Positions 10,048 to 20,700 of a stretch of DNA of 64,000 nt are shown here, piece after piece. Under the pieces are notes generated by a model, which saw only the letters and a list, made by a program, of their open reading frames with translations, had not been told where the DNA came from and did no database searches. Origin of the DNA: Bartonella sp. 220B (GTDB lineage: Bacteria > Pseudomonadota > Alphaproteobacteria > Rhizobiales > Rhizobiaceae); assembly GCF_026930205.1 (NCBI RefSeq), contig NZ_JANHOI010000003.1:124001-188000 (forward strand). Direction: 5' to 3'. Numbering within the stretch: the stretch's first letter is position 1; each line of letters opens with the position of its first letter. The position numbers were made by a program, and so were the translations under genes.

Positions 10048-10626
10048 ACAGCTAAATCTTTACTTTGAGGATATTTAAAAGATAATGAACCATATCGATC
10101 ATGATATTGAAAATTCAAATGTCTTACTCAAGCACTCTTATCAAAAGTGCACCTTTTCATAACATCAAGGAAAAAACACGCCATAAGAGATAGAAATATC
10201 AATCAGATTACAATAATGGTAGTGTTTATCTATACAAAATTTTGTAAAGAATTAAACAACACCATTTTTAAATATCATTTCAAGCATCATCGATATCCTA
10301 CTAGCAGGCTTTTTTAAACTTTTTGGATATTCACTTTTTCATTATTTTAAGCATATCATTTTCATTTTTTCAAAATTTGTTATAAGAATTAGTAAAAATA
10401 TACTTATAAATACACTTTTTATACTATAAAAGTACGTTTTAAGACATTTTTTACATAAAATAGTTGCATACTTCAGCGTTTTGTTTTATTATTGAGACAG
10501 TGATGTGTATTTGTGATTGTATGGATATAATACTGCACGCATAAGATATTCGCATGAGTTGAAAAAACAGCGAAGTAAAAATAAAGTTTCCAACAGCAGT
10601 ATCCTTTCTTTTGGGGAAAGAGAGCC
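10048..10626. other. AT-rich gap without a supported gene
   Basis: About 580 nt of AT-rich sequence follow the Na/Pi gene. A 68-codon minus-strand frame (10473-10679) has no family resemblance and overlaps the promoter of the next gene, so it is not listed. No strong terminator was found. Confidence 0.4.
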
Positions 10627-10662
10627 TTGACCTTTACAAAGCTTACCCTAGTTAGAACTAAC
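10627..10662 (+). promoter_or_regulatory. Promoter with overlapping palindrome upstream of YeaQ-type gene
   Basis: A -35 hexamer TTGACC (10627-10632) and a -10 hexamer TAGTTA (10649-10654) are 16 nt apart. A perfect 12-bp palindrome GTTAGAACTAAC (10651-10662) covers the -10 and the expected start of transcription, which is where a repressor would sit. The binding protein is unknown. Confidence 0.45.
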
Positions 10663-10691
10663 AGTTTAGATTCAGGCAAAGGAGAATATAA

Positions 10692-10943
10692 ATGGAAGAC
10701 GCAAACATTGGCTGGATTGCAGCTATTATTATCGGTGGTCTTGCAGGTTGGGCTGCACAGTATCTTATGAAAAGCCAGACAGGGATATTTCTAAACATTA
10801 TCCTGGGAATTATTGGAGCCGCATTAGCGAGCTTTGTTTTTGGCCTTTTAGGCGTGAGCTTTGCTGGTTGGCTTGGCTATCTTATTTCAGGTTTTATAGG
10901 AGCCTGCATTCTTATATGGATAGGAAGAAAAATTCGCCCATAA
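10692..10943 (+). CDS. GlsB/YeaQ/YmgE family stress response membrane protein
   Basis: This 83-residue, strongly hydrophobic protein has three predicted membrane segments (about residues 7-23, 29-55 and 59-79) with the family's Gly-rich pattern: IIGGLAGWAAQYLMK, NIILGIIGAALASFV and LISGFIGACILIWIGRK. The family (transglycosylase-associated proteins) is often induced by stress, but its biochemical role is unclear. The start is fixed by AAAGGAG just upstream. It is monocistronic, with its own promoter carrying a palindrome over the -10. Confidence 0.9.
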   Translation: MEDANIGWIAAIIIGGLAGWAAQYLMKSQTGIFLNIILGIIGAALASFVFGLLGVSFAGWLGYLISGFIGACILIWIGRKIRP

Positions 10944-11764
10944 AGTTTTGTGCATTTTTCTAAAAGCATCTTTTGGTGCTCAATAAAATAATTGAAGTAT
11001 TTCCACCATAGTTTTAAATTATGGCTATGGGTGGGGTGGTGGTTAGATGTTTAAGCAGCAATCTTTTCGCATCACCATCTTTTTTGGGCACCATCTCGTC
11101 TTTTTGGAACCACTATTTTGGGGACCATTATTATTGTGTCGTTAAATGAGAAACAGTAAAGGCTTGCGATTTACCATCCCCTATCAATAGCTATAAACAT
11201 TTCCACTAGCTATAAGCATTTATACGAGTAGAGATGATGCTGTTATTTTAGTGCAATACTATAATACTCGTTTCATTTTTTACAATTCGCGTTCAAGATC
11301 TTAGCCGGTTGCTCCAACACTCTTCCTATACTCAAAATTCTGCTAAGAGCGAGATGCTAAAGATAATACCCATCCCATTTTTCTTACAATCTTTCTTATT
11401 TCTGTTTTTTATCAATGAAAGATTTTCTAAGGTAAATGAATTCTGCATCTCTTTTTTATATGCATTACAAACGAATTTTAAGGCCCTAAATGTTTTTCCC
11501 AATCCCCTGTTGCTATCAAGAAAGTTTCACAGTGCATTGTGTGAAAGAGTTTTAGATAAATCGTAACGCATTATTTTACCTTTTTTCATGAAAATACGCC
11601 CCATCATATAATTTTCTACATATCCTCTTTTAAAGAGCTGCCATTCCATTTTTCCCTTATAGCTTTTCATTTAAAATCTTGCTGCCTTTGCATTTCTACA
11701 TTATAATGTGAATGTCTATTTTTATCACCTAGCATACAAAACACGGTTTTAGATATAGAGTGAA
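10944..11764. other. Non-coding region with hairpin and degenerate repeats
   Basis: No gene is supported in these 820 nt. An imperfect inverted repeat lies at 11003-11044 (CCACCATAG against CTATGGGTGG, one bulge). From 11074 to about 11138 a unit beginning ACCA and ending TTTTTGG recurs four times at 15-19-nt spacing (starts at 11074, 11090, 11109 and 11124). AGCTATAARCATTT occurs twice, at 11189-11202 and 11208-11221. An 85-codon frame at 11309-11566 shows no protein-like features. Confidence 0.45.
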
Positions 11765-12316
11765 ATGATTTCTAAACCAAAAGACTCCATCTTGCCCCCT
11801 CTCAAATGGCTATCTGATCAAGACCCCTCAATACCAGAGAACATTCGTGATTGGCTCATGGAAAAGAATTCTATGACGCTCCGATTGAAAAACTATTGCA
11901 CCCGCATACATGTCGAACCACAACGGGAGTGTTTCATTACGCCGGATAAACTAAAAGAGGAAGCTGAACATCTCCCTGTTAGTTCACACTACTGGTTACG
12001 TGAAGTCATACTGATGGGAGATAACCAACCTTGGCTTCTTGGACGCACTGTAATCCCGCAAGAAACTCTCTTTGAACGTAATCAAGCACTCATGCATTTA
12101 GGCACTATACCATTAGGAAACTATTTATTTAACAGTGGCAAATTAACCCGCGATTACATTCATATTGGCCAACAAGATGCCCAACAAGATGTATTGTGGG
12201 CACGCCGTTCCCGTTTGCGCTTAGCAAACGAACCATTGTTGCTAACCGAACTGTTTTTAGCAGCTTCACCGCTTTACACAACAAATCTTACACAAATGAA
12301 AGAAGCAATATCTTAA
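11765..12316 (+). CDS. ubiC: Chorismate pyruvate-lyase UbiC
   Basis: UbiC converts chorismate to 4-hydroxybenzoate and pyruvate, the first committed step of ubiquinone synthesis, in the cytoplasm. The 183-residue protein matches the classical enterobacterial pattern: [19 protein letters not shown] with the active-site Arg79, the IPLGNYLF segment, [18 protein letters not shown] and [14 protein letters not shown] with the catalytic Glu162. A 12-bp tandem duplication in the gene (CCAACAAGATG at 12169 and 12181) inserts about four residues (QQDA) before WARRS. No ubiA is adjacent. The ribosome site is weak (GAGTGAA). Confidence 0.93.
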   Translation: MISKPKDSILPPLKWLSDQDPSIPENIRDWLMEKNSMTLRLKNYCTRIHVEPQRECFITPDKLKEEAEHLPVSSHYWLREVILMGDNQPWLLGRTVIPQETLFERNQALMHLGTIPLGNYLFNSGKLTRDYIHIGQQDAQQDVLWARRSRLRLANEPLLLTELFLAASPLYTTNLTQMKEAIS

Positions 12317-13183
12317 AGAAGAGTATAACGTAAAATAGATGATAGATGTCTTATAAACTCATCAATAAAAGAACCACTCATCTGCTTACTTTAAAATGCG
12401 CTTTTTATGGTGATTCTTCCGAAAAACTGTTGCTTATTAGCCCCTGTCTCTTTGTGAAAAACCACTGATGATAAAATACTTTCAGACACTATGTCACTCG
12501 ATTAAAATTTACTGCAATTTTTTACAAAGTCTCTTGCCAACCTTAGAAAAATTTATTTTCTCAATAGAGCGCTTCTTGAACGTACTATAATCTCTTACCA
12601 ATATCACGAAGAATCCTGTTTCTTCTTGCACTAAGACTTTACCAAGCAACTCCCTGCCTTCCCTTTTATCAAACTGATAAAAAAGAATTCGTGAAAGACT
12701 GTTATTTTTTCTTGGTTTTCTACCAATTGTAAGCAAGCAGATTCGTATAAACGCGCATAAACTCCTTCTGCCATTTTATTATTTTAACTAAAATAAACTG
12801 CCTCTGATAAATATCCCCCTTCTAGTCTCCTTTTATCACGCTCTCTAATCGGCCATATTATATATTGCCGCAAGAATAGCGCTATCCTGCACCTCCAAGC
12901 AATATGAAGCGCTCCATCAATCTGGTCAGACAACATAAATCTATCTCATTTTATCTACGAAGAAAAACTGCTTTTTCAGCGATCCTTCTACGTCTTACAA
13001 TATGCAAAAAATAATTAATCTGAGATTTTAGAAAAATTCAAAAACAAGACTTTACCTCCTTATAGAATATACCTATACTCTCTATCTCAAGCGAAACATT
13101 GTAAACGATGTACACAAAAGCTGTTATGCTTTTGCGCGGTGTTGGTTATTATACCTTTCAAAAACAAATTGTGGATACACACT
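12317..13183. other. Long gap upstream of carA
   Basis: No intact gene is seen. The part 12509-12774 may be a frameshifted minus-strand gene (separate entry). The remainder is AT-rich leader sequence before carA, with no recognised riboswitch or attenuator. Confidence 0.35.
12509..12774 (-). pseudogene. Possible small gene split by a frameshift at a T6 run
   Basis: Reading the minus strand from the ATG at 12774 gives 47 codons that end early at 12631. The neighbouring frame is open to 12509 and reads FYQFDKREGRELLGKVLVQ and onwards. The two frames meet at a run of six T (TTCTTTTTTATC); one extra T would join them into about 89 residues. No family is recognised and there is no ribosome site, so this may also be chance. 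Confidence 0.2.
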
Positions 13184-14380
13184 ATGAAACAAACTACCTC
13201 ATCTTGCGATCCTTGGAGTGTAAGAAAACCTACAGCCCTCTTAGTATTAGCTGATGGAACAATTATTGAAGGTAAAGGATTAGGTGCTACAGGCATTGCT
13301 GAAGGTGAAGTGTGTTTCAACACCGCCATAACAGGATATGAGGAAATTCTTACAGATCCATCATATACGCAACAAATTGTTAATTTTACTTTTCCTCACA
13401 TAGGAAATGTAGGAACGAATAGTGAAGATATTGAAGATCTCACTCCCCTCGACTGTCATGGTGCCGTCGGTGCTGTTTTCAAAGCAGACATTACACGTCC
13501 CTCCAACTATCGTGCAAATGAAAACCTACATCAATGGCTCAAAACACGTAAAATTATCGCACTTTGCGGTATTGATACACGTGCACTCACCATTCTTATT
13601 CGAGAAAAAGGTGCACAAAATGCTATCATTGCACATGATTCTCATGGGCGTTTTGATATCCCTTCTCTGCAGAAACGTGCACAAAAATGGCCAGGTCTTA
13701 TCAATCTTGATCTTGCGAAAAACGTTACCTCTAAAGCATTAGGGCAATGGAACGAAAAACCATGGGTATGGAATAAAGGATATCATACAAACAGTGTGCA
13801 CAATCTTCATATCATTGCAATCGACTATGGTATTAAGCGTAATATTCTTCGTCTTATGGCTACACAAAATGCGCGCATTACTATCGTGCCTGCACATACA
13901 AGTGCAGAAGAAATTTTAGCAATGAACCCTGATGGTATTTTTCTTTCTAATGGTCCAGGTGATCCAGCAGCAACAGCGCAATATGCCGTTCCAACGATTA
14001 AAACATTGATTGATCATAATTTGCCACTTTTCGGTATATGCCTTGGTCATCAACTTTTAGCTCTCACTCTTGGTGCAAAAACCATAAAAATGCACCAAGG
14101 ACATCATGGCGCTAATCATCCTGTTAAAGACCTTAACACCGGAAAAGTTGAGATTGTATCAATGAACCATGGCTTTGCTGTAGATGCTACCTCTTTACCA
14201 CAGCATGTCCAAGAAACACATATTTCCCTCTTTGATGGTTCAAACTGTGGAATTCGAATTATTGGAAAACCCGTTTTTTCTGTTCAACATCACCCCGAAG
14301 CTTCCCCTGGACCACAAGATAGCCACTACCTCTTTCAACATTTCTGTGATCTTATTATAGATTATAAAAAAATAGCTTGA
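13184..14380 (+). CDS. carA: Carbamoyl-phosphate synthase small subunit CarA
   Basis: CarA is the glutaminase subunit that supplies ammonia to CarB for carbamoyl phosphate, feeding pyrimidine and arginine synthesis. The protein has 398 residues when started at the internal ATG (MKQTTSSC, 13184); the upstream ATG at 13139 adds 15 residues that do not look like family sequence. The N-terminal small-subunit domain has FNTAITGYEEILTDPSY. The class I glutamine amidotransferase domain has the nucleophile in GICLGHQLLAL and the His/Glu pair in QHHPEASPGP. CarB is 3.4 kb downstream, not adjacent. Confidence 0.97.
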   Translation: MKQTTSSCDPWSVRKPTALLVLADGTIIEGKGLGATGIAEGEVCFNTAITGYEEILTDPSYTQQIVNFTFPHIGNVGTNSEDIEDLTPLDCHGAVGAVFKADITRPSNYRANENLHQWLKTRKIIALCGIDTRALTILIREKGAQNAIIAHDSHGRFDIPSLQKRAQKWPGLINLDLAKNVTSKALGQWNEKPWVWNKGYHTNSVHNLHIIAIDYGIKRNILRLMATQNARITIVPAHTSAEEILAMNPDGIFLSNGPGDPAATAQYAVPTIKTLIDHNLPLFGICLGHQLLALTLGAKTIKMHQGHHGANHPVKDLNTGKVEIVSMNHGFAVDATSLPQHVQETHISLFDGSNCGIRIIGKPVFSVQHHPEASPGPQDSHYLFQHFCDLIIDYKKIA

Positions 14381-14537
14381 TTAAAGTGCTTTTCTTTTAG
14401 ATTCTCTCTCTTAAATCACACGCTTTTACCTCGCAAAAATCCACTCTTTTTCAGAAAGCGTAATCTGCTTCTAGAACACGTAAGTTGTACTTTATAGGTC
14501 TTGAGAAAATATTCTTATTAATCAGAAACGCAAAAAA

Positions 14538-15779
14538 TTAGCGTACCCGTAAAGCAAAAACTATCGTCGTCACGACAAGCACACAAAAGCTCCCCACAAA
14601 AGGAGCACCAGAAAAATAAAACATCGCGCCTTCATGGGTAAAATATTCGAAGAGAAGCATATAAAAAAGAGGACCGAATATTAAGCTCAATGAAACAACA
14701 GATGTCATCGCTCCCTGCAATTCTCCTTGTGCATTCGCCGGTACCTGTTCTGAAGCAATAGCACGCATAGGTGCATGAACAAGATACTCAAGCATCGTAC
14801 ACGAAAAAACTGCATAAACCATCCAGCCTTGTGTCGCAAATGTGTAACCAAACATAGCAGCTAATGCAAACAGAAGACCTAACATGACAATACGCCAATT
14901 GCTCCATCGCTTAGAAAAATAAGGCAGAATAAGCGCTACCACAATAATCTGTCCTATACCAAAAACACTATAAGACAATCCAATAGACAACGTGCCCCAA
15001 TCGTAGCGTTCTTTAGCAACAAATGCCCAAATGCTCGGCCATATAGATTCCGCAAGCCAATAAAGAAAAAAGACTAATAACATCCAGAGAACTTTTGGAT
15101 ATTGTCTAAGCTGTAAAAGGGCACCTAACGGATTGGCACGTTTAATATCAAAAGAGCGTCTATTCCACATAGGAAGCGTTTCTGGAAGCATAACCCACGC
15201 AAAAATAAAATTCATGAGTGAAAAACCAGCAGCAAAATAAAACGGAATACGCGGACCCAATTGCCCTAAAAAGCCTCCAATGAATGAGCCTAAAATAAAT
15301 CCCAACCCAGATGAAATTCCTAACAGACCAAAATTGCGCGTACGAGTCTTCTCATCAGAGATATCGGCAAGATAAGCCGTACAAATTGCAAAACTAGCAC
15401 TACTCATCCCTGACAAAAGGCGCCCAATAAACAACATAGAATAGCTCCACGCTATAGCACATATAAAGTTATAAAGAGCAAAACTGATAATCGAAATAAG
15501 CAAAATAGGACGACGACCATAACGATCAGAGAGATTGCCAATGATCGGAGCAAATAAAAATTGCATTGCTGAATAAGCTACAAATAACCCTCCCCCTTCT
15601 ACAGAAGCTTCGCTAATATTCTTCCCCGTCAACTGAGCAAAATATTCAGGCAAAATAGGACTAATAATTGCGATACCAATAATATCCAGTAATAAAGTAA
15701 TAAAAACTAAAATAAGCCCATGATGGATAAATTTTTGATCGAGCTTTTGGCTACTCATAGCATGTAAATTGCTTTCCAT
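14538..15779 (-). CDS. MFS transporter, TetA (TCR/Tet) family
   Basis: This inner-membrane protein has about 413 residues and twelve predicted membrane segments. The ATG at 15779 is preferred; an in-frame TTG at 15791 adds four residues. The pattern of tetracycline-type drug/proton antiporters is clear: DIIGIAIISPILPEYF in helix 1, motif A GNLSDRYGRRPIL after helix 2, and a helix-5 segment GFILGSFIGGFLGQLGPRIPF. The substrate cannot be told; chromosomal members are often general efflux pumps. It is convergent with carA and divergent from the lipoprotein gene. Confidence 0.88.
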   Translation of the reverse strand: MESNLHAMSSQKLDQKFIHHGLILVFITLLLDIIGIAIISPILPEYFAQLTGKNISEASVEGGGLFVAYSAMQFLFAPIIGNLSDRYGRRPILLISIISFALYNFICAIAWSYSMLFIGRLLSGMSSASFAICTAYLADISDEKTRTRNFGLLGISSGLGFILGSFIGGFLGQLGPRIPFYFAAGFSLMNFIFAWVMLPETLPMWNRRSFDIKRANPLGALLQLRQYPKVLWMLLVFFLYWLAESIWPSIWAFVAKERYDWGTLSIGLSYSVFGIGQIIVVALILPYFSKRWSNWRIVMLGLLFALAAMFGYTFATQGWMVYAVFSCTMLEYLVHAPMRAIASEQVPANAQGELQGAMTSVVSLSLIFGPLFYMLLFEYFTHEGAMFYFSGAPFVGSFCVLVVTTIVFALRVR

Positions 15780-15791
15780 ACAATCTTTCAA

Positions 15792-16371
15792 ACCCTACCT
15801 GCTATTAAGAACTATGACATAAGATCACTTGTTCTTACAAAAACGATAATTGAAGTAAAAAAATCAAAAAACAGAAAATATCACAAATTTTTATTTGATA
15901 GATACATAACAATGCATAAATTTCTATAAAAAATCACCATTTATAAGAAATAAGCTTCAATGAAGTAAATAAATTTAAATTTTAACATCACAATTTGCCT
16001 ATAATTTTCTTCTAAGAAAAATAGTATTAATTAAATATACTACATTCAAATAGAAATTTATATTTTAAATAAATAATAAATATTTGAATATAATTTCAAT
16101 TATTTATAAATGGTTTTACTATAAAATTATATTAAAAAGTTTATATTTTATTATTAAACATTTATTTTAAAAAAACCAATTTAATCATAATAAAAAAATT
16201 TATATACTTCACTTTTAAAAGTATCTACATCATACGAAATCAGCATCTCCTATCATAAAACCCTCCATATACCTCTTTATACTATATTTATGATATGTTA
16301 TAGTGAGTGAAAGATAATCTGATTAACGCAGAAAAGTACCACTCATTATTAAATTCAAAAATGGTGAAAAG
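15792..16371. other. Extremely AT-rich intergenic region
   Basis: About 580 nt separate the MFS and lipoprotein genes. From about 15840 to 16250 the sequence is almost pure A/T with long homopolymer tracts and no open frame of note. The rest would hold the two divergent promoters. Such tracts bend and are typical targets of nucleoid silencers, and they often flank acquired genes. Confidence 0.5.
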
Positions 16372-17211
16372 ATGCGAAAAATATTCCAATTCATTTTAAT
16401 TTCAGCATTGGTTACAGGATGTGACTTTCAGAATTCTGATGGAAATAAAGAAACGTCTGAGAACAAAACGGAAATACAGCAAGAACAACAAGTGAATCTA
16501 GATCCCTATACTTTAAAGAAACTCAATGTTATTCTTAAAGAGCGCTCGAAAATCAATGACCATGAGAAAGAAAAAATAATCGACTTTCTCTCTGGTGCTT
16601 TTTTAGGAACACCTTACAAAGCAAATATGTTACAGGGTTCAGAGAATGTACCAGAAGAACTCATAATCGACTTTAGAGGTTTAGATTGCTTTACTTATCT
16701 TGATTATGTTGAAGCATTACGGAAATCAACTTCGCAAACAGAATTTATAAATAATGTGATCCAAACGCGTTATGTTGACGGTAATATAAGCTTTTTGAAT
16801 CGAAAGCATTTTTTCACAGACTGGGCTTATAAAGAATATAAACTTGCCAACGATATCACAGCACAAATCAGCCCCAATGCGGTAAATACCGAAAAATATC
16901 TCAATAAAAAAGCTGATGGTGGGAACTACCTTCCTGGATTACCAATTGTGAAGCGCAATATAACGTATATTCCAAGTAACTTTATTAATGAAGACGTCAT
17001 AAGCCAATTACAATCTGGTGATTTTATTGGTATATACACCAAACTCGATGGTTTAGATGTAACCCATGTGGGTTTCTTTATCAAAACAGAGAATGGCCCA
17101 ATGTTACGAAATGCTTCTTCACGAAAAGAGAATGAAAAAGTTGTGGACTCTCCTTTTATGGATTATGTAGCAAAAACACCAGGGATTATTGTTTTAAGAG
17201 CCCTAAAATAA
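16372..17211 (+). CDS. DUF1460 family lipoprotein (NlpC/P60-like amidase fold)
   Basis: This 279-residue protein has a lipoprotein signal peptide ending in the lipobox LVTGC (Cys17), then a charged linker rich in Glu/Gln/Lys. The rest matches DUF1460 (N-acetylmuramoyl-L-alanine amidase-like). The predicted nucleophile is Cys106 in FRGLDCFTYLDYVEAL, the predicted catalytic His is His232 in DVTHVGFFI, and FLGTPYKANML lies upstream of the Cys. A cell-wall or muropeptide hydrolase anchored to the outer membrane is inferred. It is flanked by very AT-rich DNA, with a strong hairpin right after the stop. Its patchy family distribution suggests acquisition. Confidence 0.82.
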   Translation: MRKIFQFILISALVTGCDFQNSDGNKETSENKTEIQQEQQVNLDPYTLKKLNVILKERSKINDHEKEKIIDFLSGAFLGTPYKANMLQGSENVPEELIIDFRGLDCFTYLDYVEALRKSTSQTEFINNVIQTRYVDGNISFLNRKHFFTDWAYKEYKLANDITAQISPNAVNTEKYLNKKADGGNYLPGLPIVKRNITYIPSNFINEDVISQLQSGDFIGIYTKLDGLDVTHVGFFIKTENGPMLRNASSRKENEKVVDSPFMDYVAKTPGIIVLRALK

Positions 17212-17218
17212 CCTATAT

Positions 17219-17236
17219 GGGGACAGAAATGTCCCC
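17219..17236 (+). terminator. GC-rich hairpin after the lipoprotein gene
   Basis: GGGGACA and TGTCCCC form a perfect 7-bp stem around a GAAA tetraloop, eight nt after the stop. The tail is TATAATG rather than a T-run, so it may be an mRNA-stabilising 3' hairpin rather than a full intrinsic terminator. Confidence 0.55.
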
Positions 17237-17781
17237 TATAATGAACAATATATATTCGAATAAACCCTCAAATTATCAAACTAAACATTCAAACTCATGT
17301 CATCTACACACAGACAACACCTTTGTTGATATTTTAAAGCGAAATAACAGAGAATCTTACTCTAGCTTTAAACCTTAAATAAAAGAACCAGCTTATAATA
17401 TTGTTTGCCATTCTCCATTTTTGATAAAAAAATGCTGTTCATGAGTTCAATTGATTGAGCATTATCATAAAGGAGAAAATGCAGAAGAACATAGTTCAAA
17501 ATTGAGCATGACAAATATCACAATAATGCAATAATGGTAAGGACATGAGCCCTCCATTCCATATAAGAAGCATTTTTTCTCTTAAAAGTTATATTCATGC
17601 AACGACATAAATTTGCTCAACACAAAAAAGACACTGATCTTCAATGCTATAAAAAAAACATGGAAAAGGCATTTTATGGCTTACTTTCTTTATCACTTAA
17701 CCTATAAAACAGTTTTAGCCCTAAAATTTAACTATTTTGCCTGACGCAATCGCGCACAGATGTTTGTCATAGGAAAAAACC
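17237..17781. other. Gap upstream of carB
   Basis: About 545 nt without a supported gene. The last 100 nt would carry the carB promoter and leader. No attenuator structure or known riboswitch was recognised. Confidence 0.35.
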
Positions 17782-20700
17782 ATGCCAAAACGCACAGATA
17801 TAAAATCTATTCTTATCATTGGAGCAGGACCTATTGTTATTGGTCAGGCATGTGAGTTTGACTATTCAGGCACACAAGCTTGTAAAGCATTAAAAGAAGA
17901 AGGTTACCGAATTATTTTGGTTAATTCTAATCCTGCCACTATTATGACCGACCCAGATTTAGCTGATGCAACTTATATTGAACCTATTACCCCTGAAATA
18001 GTTGCACAAATTATTGCTCGTGAACGTCCCGACGCACTTTTACCCACCATGGGCGGTCAAACAGCCCTTAATACAGCCTTATCCTTAAAGCGTATGGGCG
18101 TTTTAAACCGCTATCAGGTGGAAATGATAGGTGCTAATGCCGATGCGATTGATAAAGCTGAAGATCGTGCTTTATTTCGCAAAGCGATGGCAAAAATCGG
18201 TTTGGAAACACCACGTTCTATGCTCGCCAACGCAACAGAACTTAAAGAAAAAAATCGCCGACAACATGCAAAAAAACGCGATGAACTGAAAGCAAAACTT
18301 TCCGGTGATGCTCTTGATCAAGCACTGGAAAAGCTTGAACGAAACTGGCGTCATACAGAAGCTGACCGTAAACAACATTATATCGCACATGCGACAGCAA
18401 AAGCAGTTCAAGCGCTTGATGTTATTGGTCTTCCAGCGATTATCCGTCCTTCCTTCACCCTTGGTGGAACCGGCGGAGGAATTGCTTATAATCGCTCTGA
18501 ATTTTATGAAATCATTGAACGAGGGCTTGAAGCTTCACCGACAACAGAAGTTTTGATTGAAGAAAGTGTTTTGGGATGGAAAGAATATGAAATGGAAGTT
18601 GTTCGCGATAAGAACGACAACTGTATCATTGTTTGTTCCATTGAAAATATTGATCCGATGGGTATTCATACTGGTGATTCGATCACTGTAGCCCCTGCCC
18701 TCACCTTAACGGACAAAGAGTATCAATGTATGCGCAATGCTTCCATTGCTGTACTGCGCGAAATTGGTGTTGAAACAGGTGGGGCAAATGTACAGTTTGC
18801 TGTTAATCCTGAAAACGGCCGCCTTGTTGTTATTGAAATGAACCCGCGTGTTTCCCGCTCTTCAGCACTTGCCTCAAAAGCAACAGGTTTTCCCATTGCA
18901 AAAGTAGCGGCCAAACTAGCTGTTGGCTACACACTTGATGAATTAAAAAATGATATTACAGGTGGTGTAACACCAGCATCATTTGAACCTTCTATTGACT
19001 ATATTGTCACCAAGATTCCTCGTTTTGCTTTTGAGAAATTTCCTGGTTCATCATCTGTCCTCACAACTGCAATGAAATCTGTAGGGGAAGTAATGGCAAT
19101 AGGCCGTACTTTTCAAGAATCGCTGCAAAAAGCACTCCGTGGACTTGAAACAGGTCTTACCGGTCTTGATGAAATTGTCATTCCTGAACATGCTGAAGGT
19201 GATGAAAAGAGTTCTATACGCTCTGCCATTGCAATCCCAAGTCCTGATCGCTTACGCTACATTGCCCAAGCAATGCGTGCGGGCTTACCTTTAAATGAAA
19301 TTCATCAAATCAGCAAAATTGATCCGTGGTTTTTGGAACAAATAGCCTCAATTATTGAAATGGAACAATACATCCGCATCCATGGATTGCCCCAAGATGC
19401 AGATAATCTACGCATGTTAAAAGCAATGGGCTTTTCGGATGCGCGTTTAGCCACCCTTACGGGGCAAAAGCCTGATGATATTGCTGCTTTGCGCAAAACA
19501 CTTAATGTTAAGCACGTTTTCAAGCGAATTGACTCGTGTGCAGCGGAATTTTCTTCACCTACAGCCTATATGTATTCAACATATGAAGCACCCTTTGCTG
19601 GGATAGAACACTCAGAAGCACAAGTTTCTGAACGCAAAAAAATTGTCATTTTAGGCGGGGGACCAAACCGCATTGGACAAGGCATTGAATTTGACTATTG
19701 TTGCTGCCACGCTGCTTTTGCACTCCGTGAAGCAGGCTTTGAAACCATTATGATCAACTGCAATCCTGAAACTGTTTCAACAGATTACGATACCTCTGAT
19801 CGTCTTTATTTTGAATCTTTAACAACAGAAGATGTTATCGCTATTTTAGAAACAGAACAGCAAAAAGGCGAATTGGTTGGAGTCATTGTTCAATTTGGTG
19901 GACAAACACCACTGAAATTAGCAAGTGCACTAGAAAAACATAATATCCCCATCCTAGGCACTTCACCTGAAGCCATTGATTTAGCAGAAGATAGAGATCG
20001 TTTTCAAAAATTATTGTTCAAACTTAACTTAACCCAACCTCAAAATGGTATTGCCCATTCAATCGAACAAGCACACCTCATCGCCCATGAATTAGGCTTT
20101 CCACTGGTTGTGCGCCCTTCTTATGTTTTAGGAGGACGTGCTATGCAAATTATCCGTGATGAACGCAGCTTGCAAAATTATTTGCTTGAGAGTATCCCTG
20201 AGTTGGTTTCAGAAGATATCAAAGCCCGTTATCCCAACGACAAAACAAGACAGATCAATATATTGCTTGGTAAAAATCCGCTTTTATTTGATACCTATTT
20301 GACAGAAGCAATTGAAGTTGATGTTGATTGTCTTTGCGATGGAGAAGAGACACTGGTTGTTGGTATTATGGAACATATTGAAGAAGCCGGCATCCACTCT
20401 GGTGATTCAGCATGTTCTTTACCAGTCCATACGCTCTCTCATAACATAGTCGCTGAATTAGAACATCAAACCAAAGCATTAGCACAAGCACTTCATGTTC
20501 GTGGCTTGATGAATGTGCAATATGCCATTAAAGAGGGCACAATTTATGTCTTAGAGGTTAATCCGCGTGCTTCGCGTACTATCCCCTTCGTCGCAAAAAC
20601 AATTGGTCGCCCCATTGCTAAAATAGCCGCGCGTATTATGGCAGGAGAAACGCTTCAAACTTATGGTGGTTTACCCTCTCTGCAACAAAAACAACATATT

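Noticed and set aside
11041-11140. CRISPR-like repeats
   Set aside because: Units vary in length and sequence, there are no constant repeats or spacers, and no cas genes are nearby.
11309-11566. 85-codon plus-strand frame
   Set aside because: Composition is dominated by Phe/Leu/Ser from AT-rich DNA, with no start signal or family resemblance.
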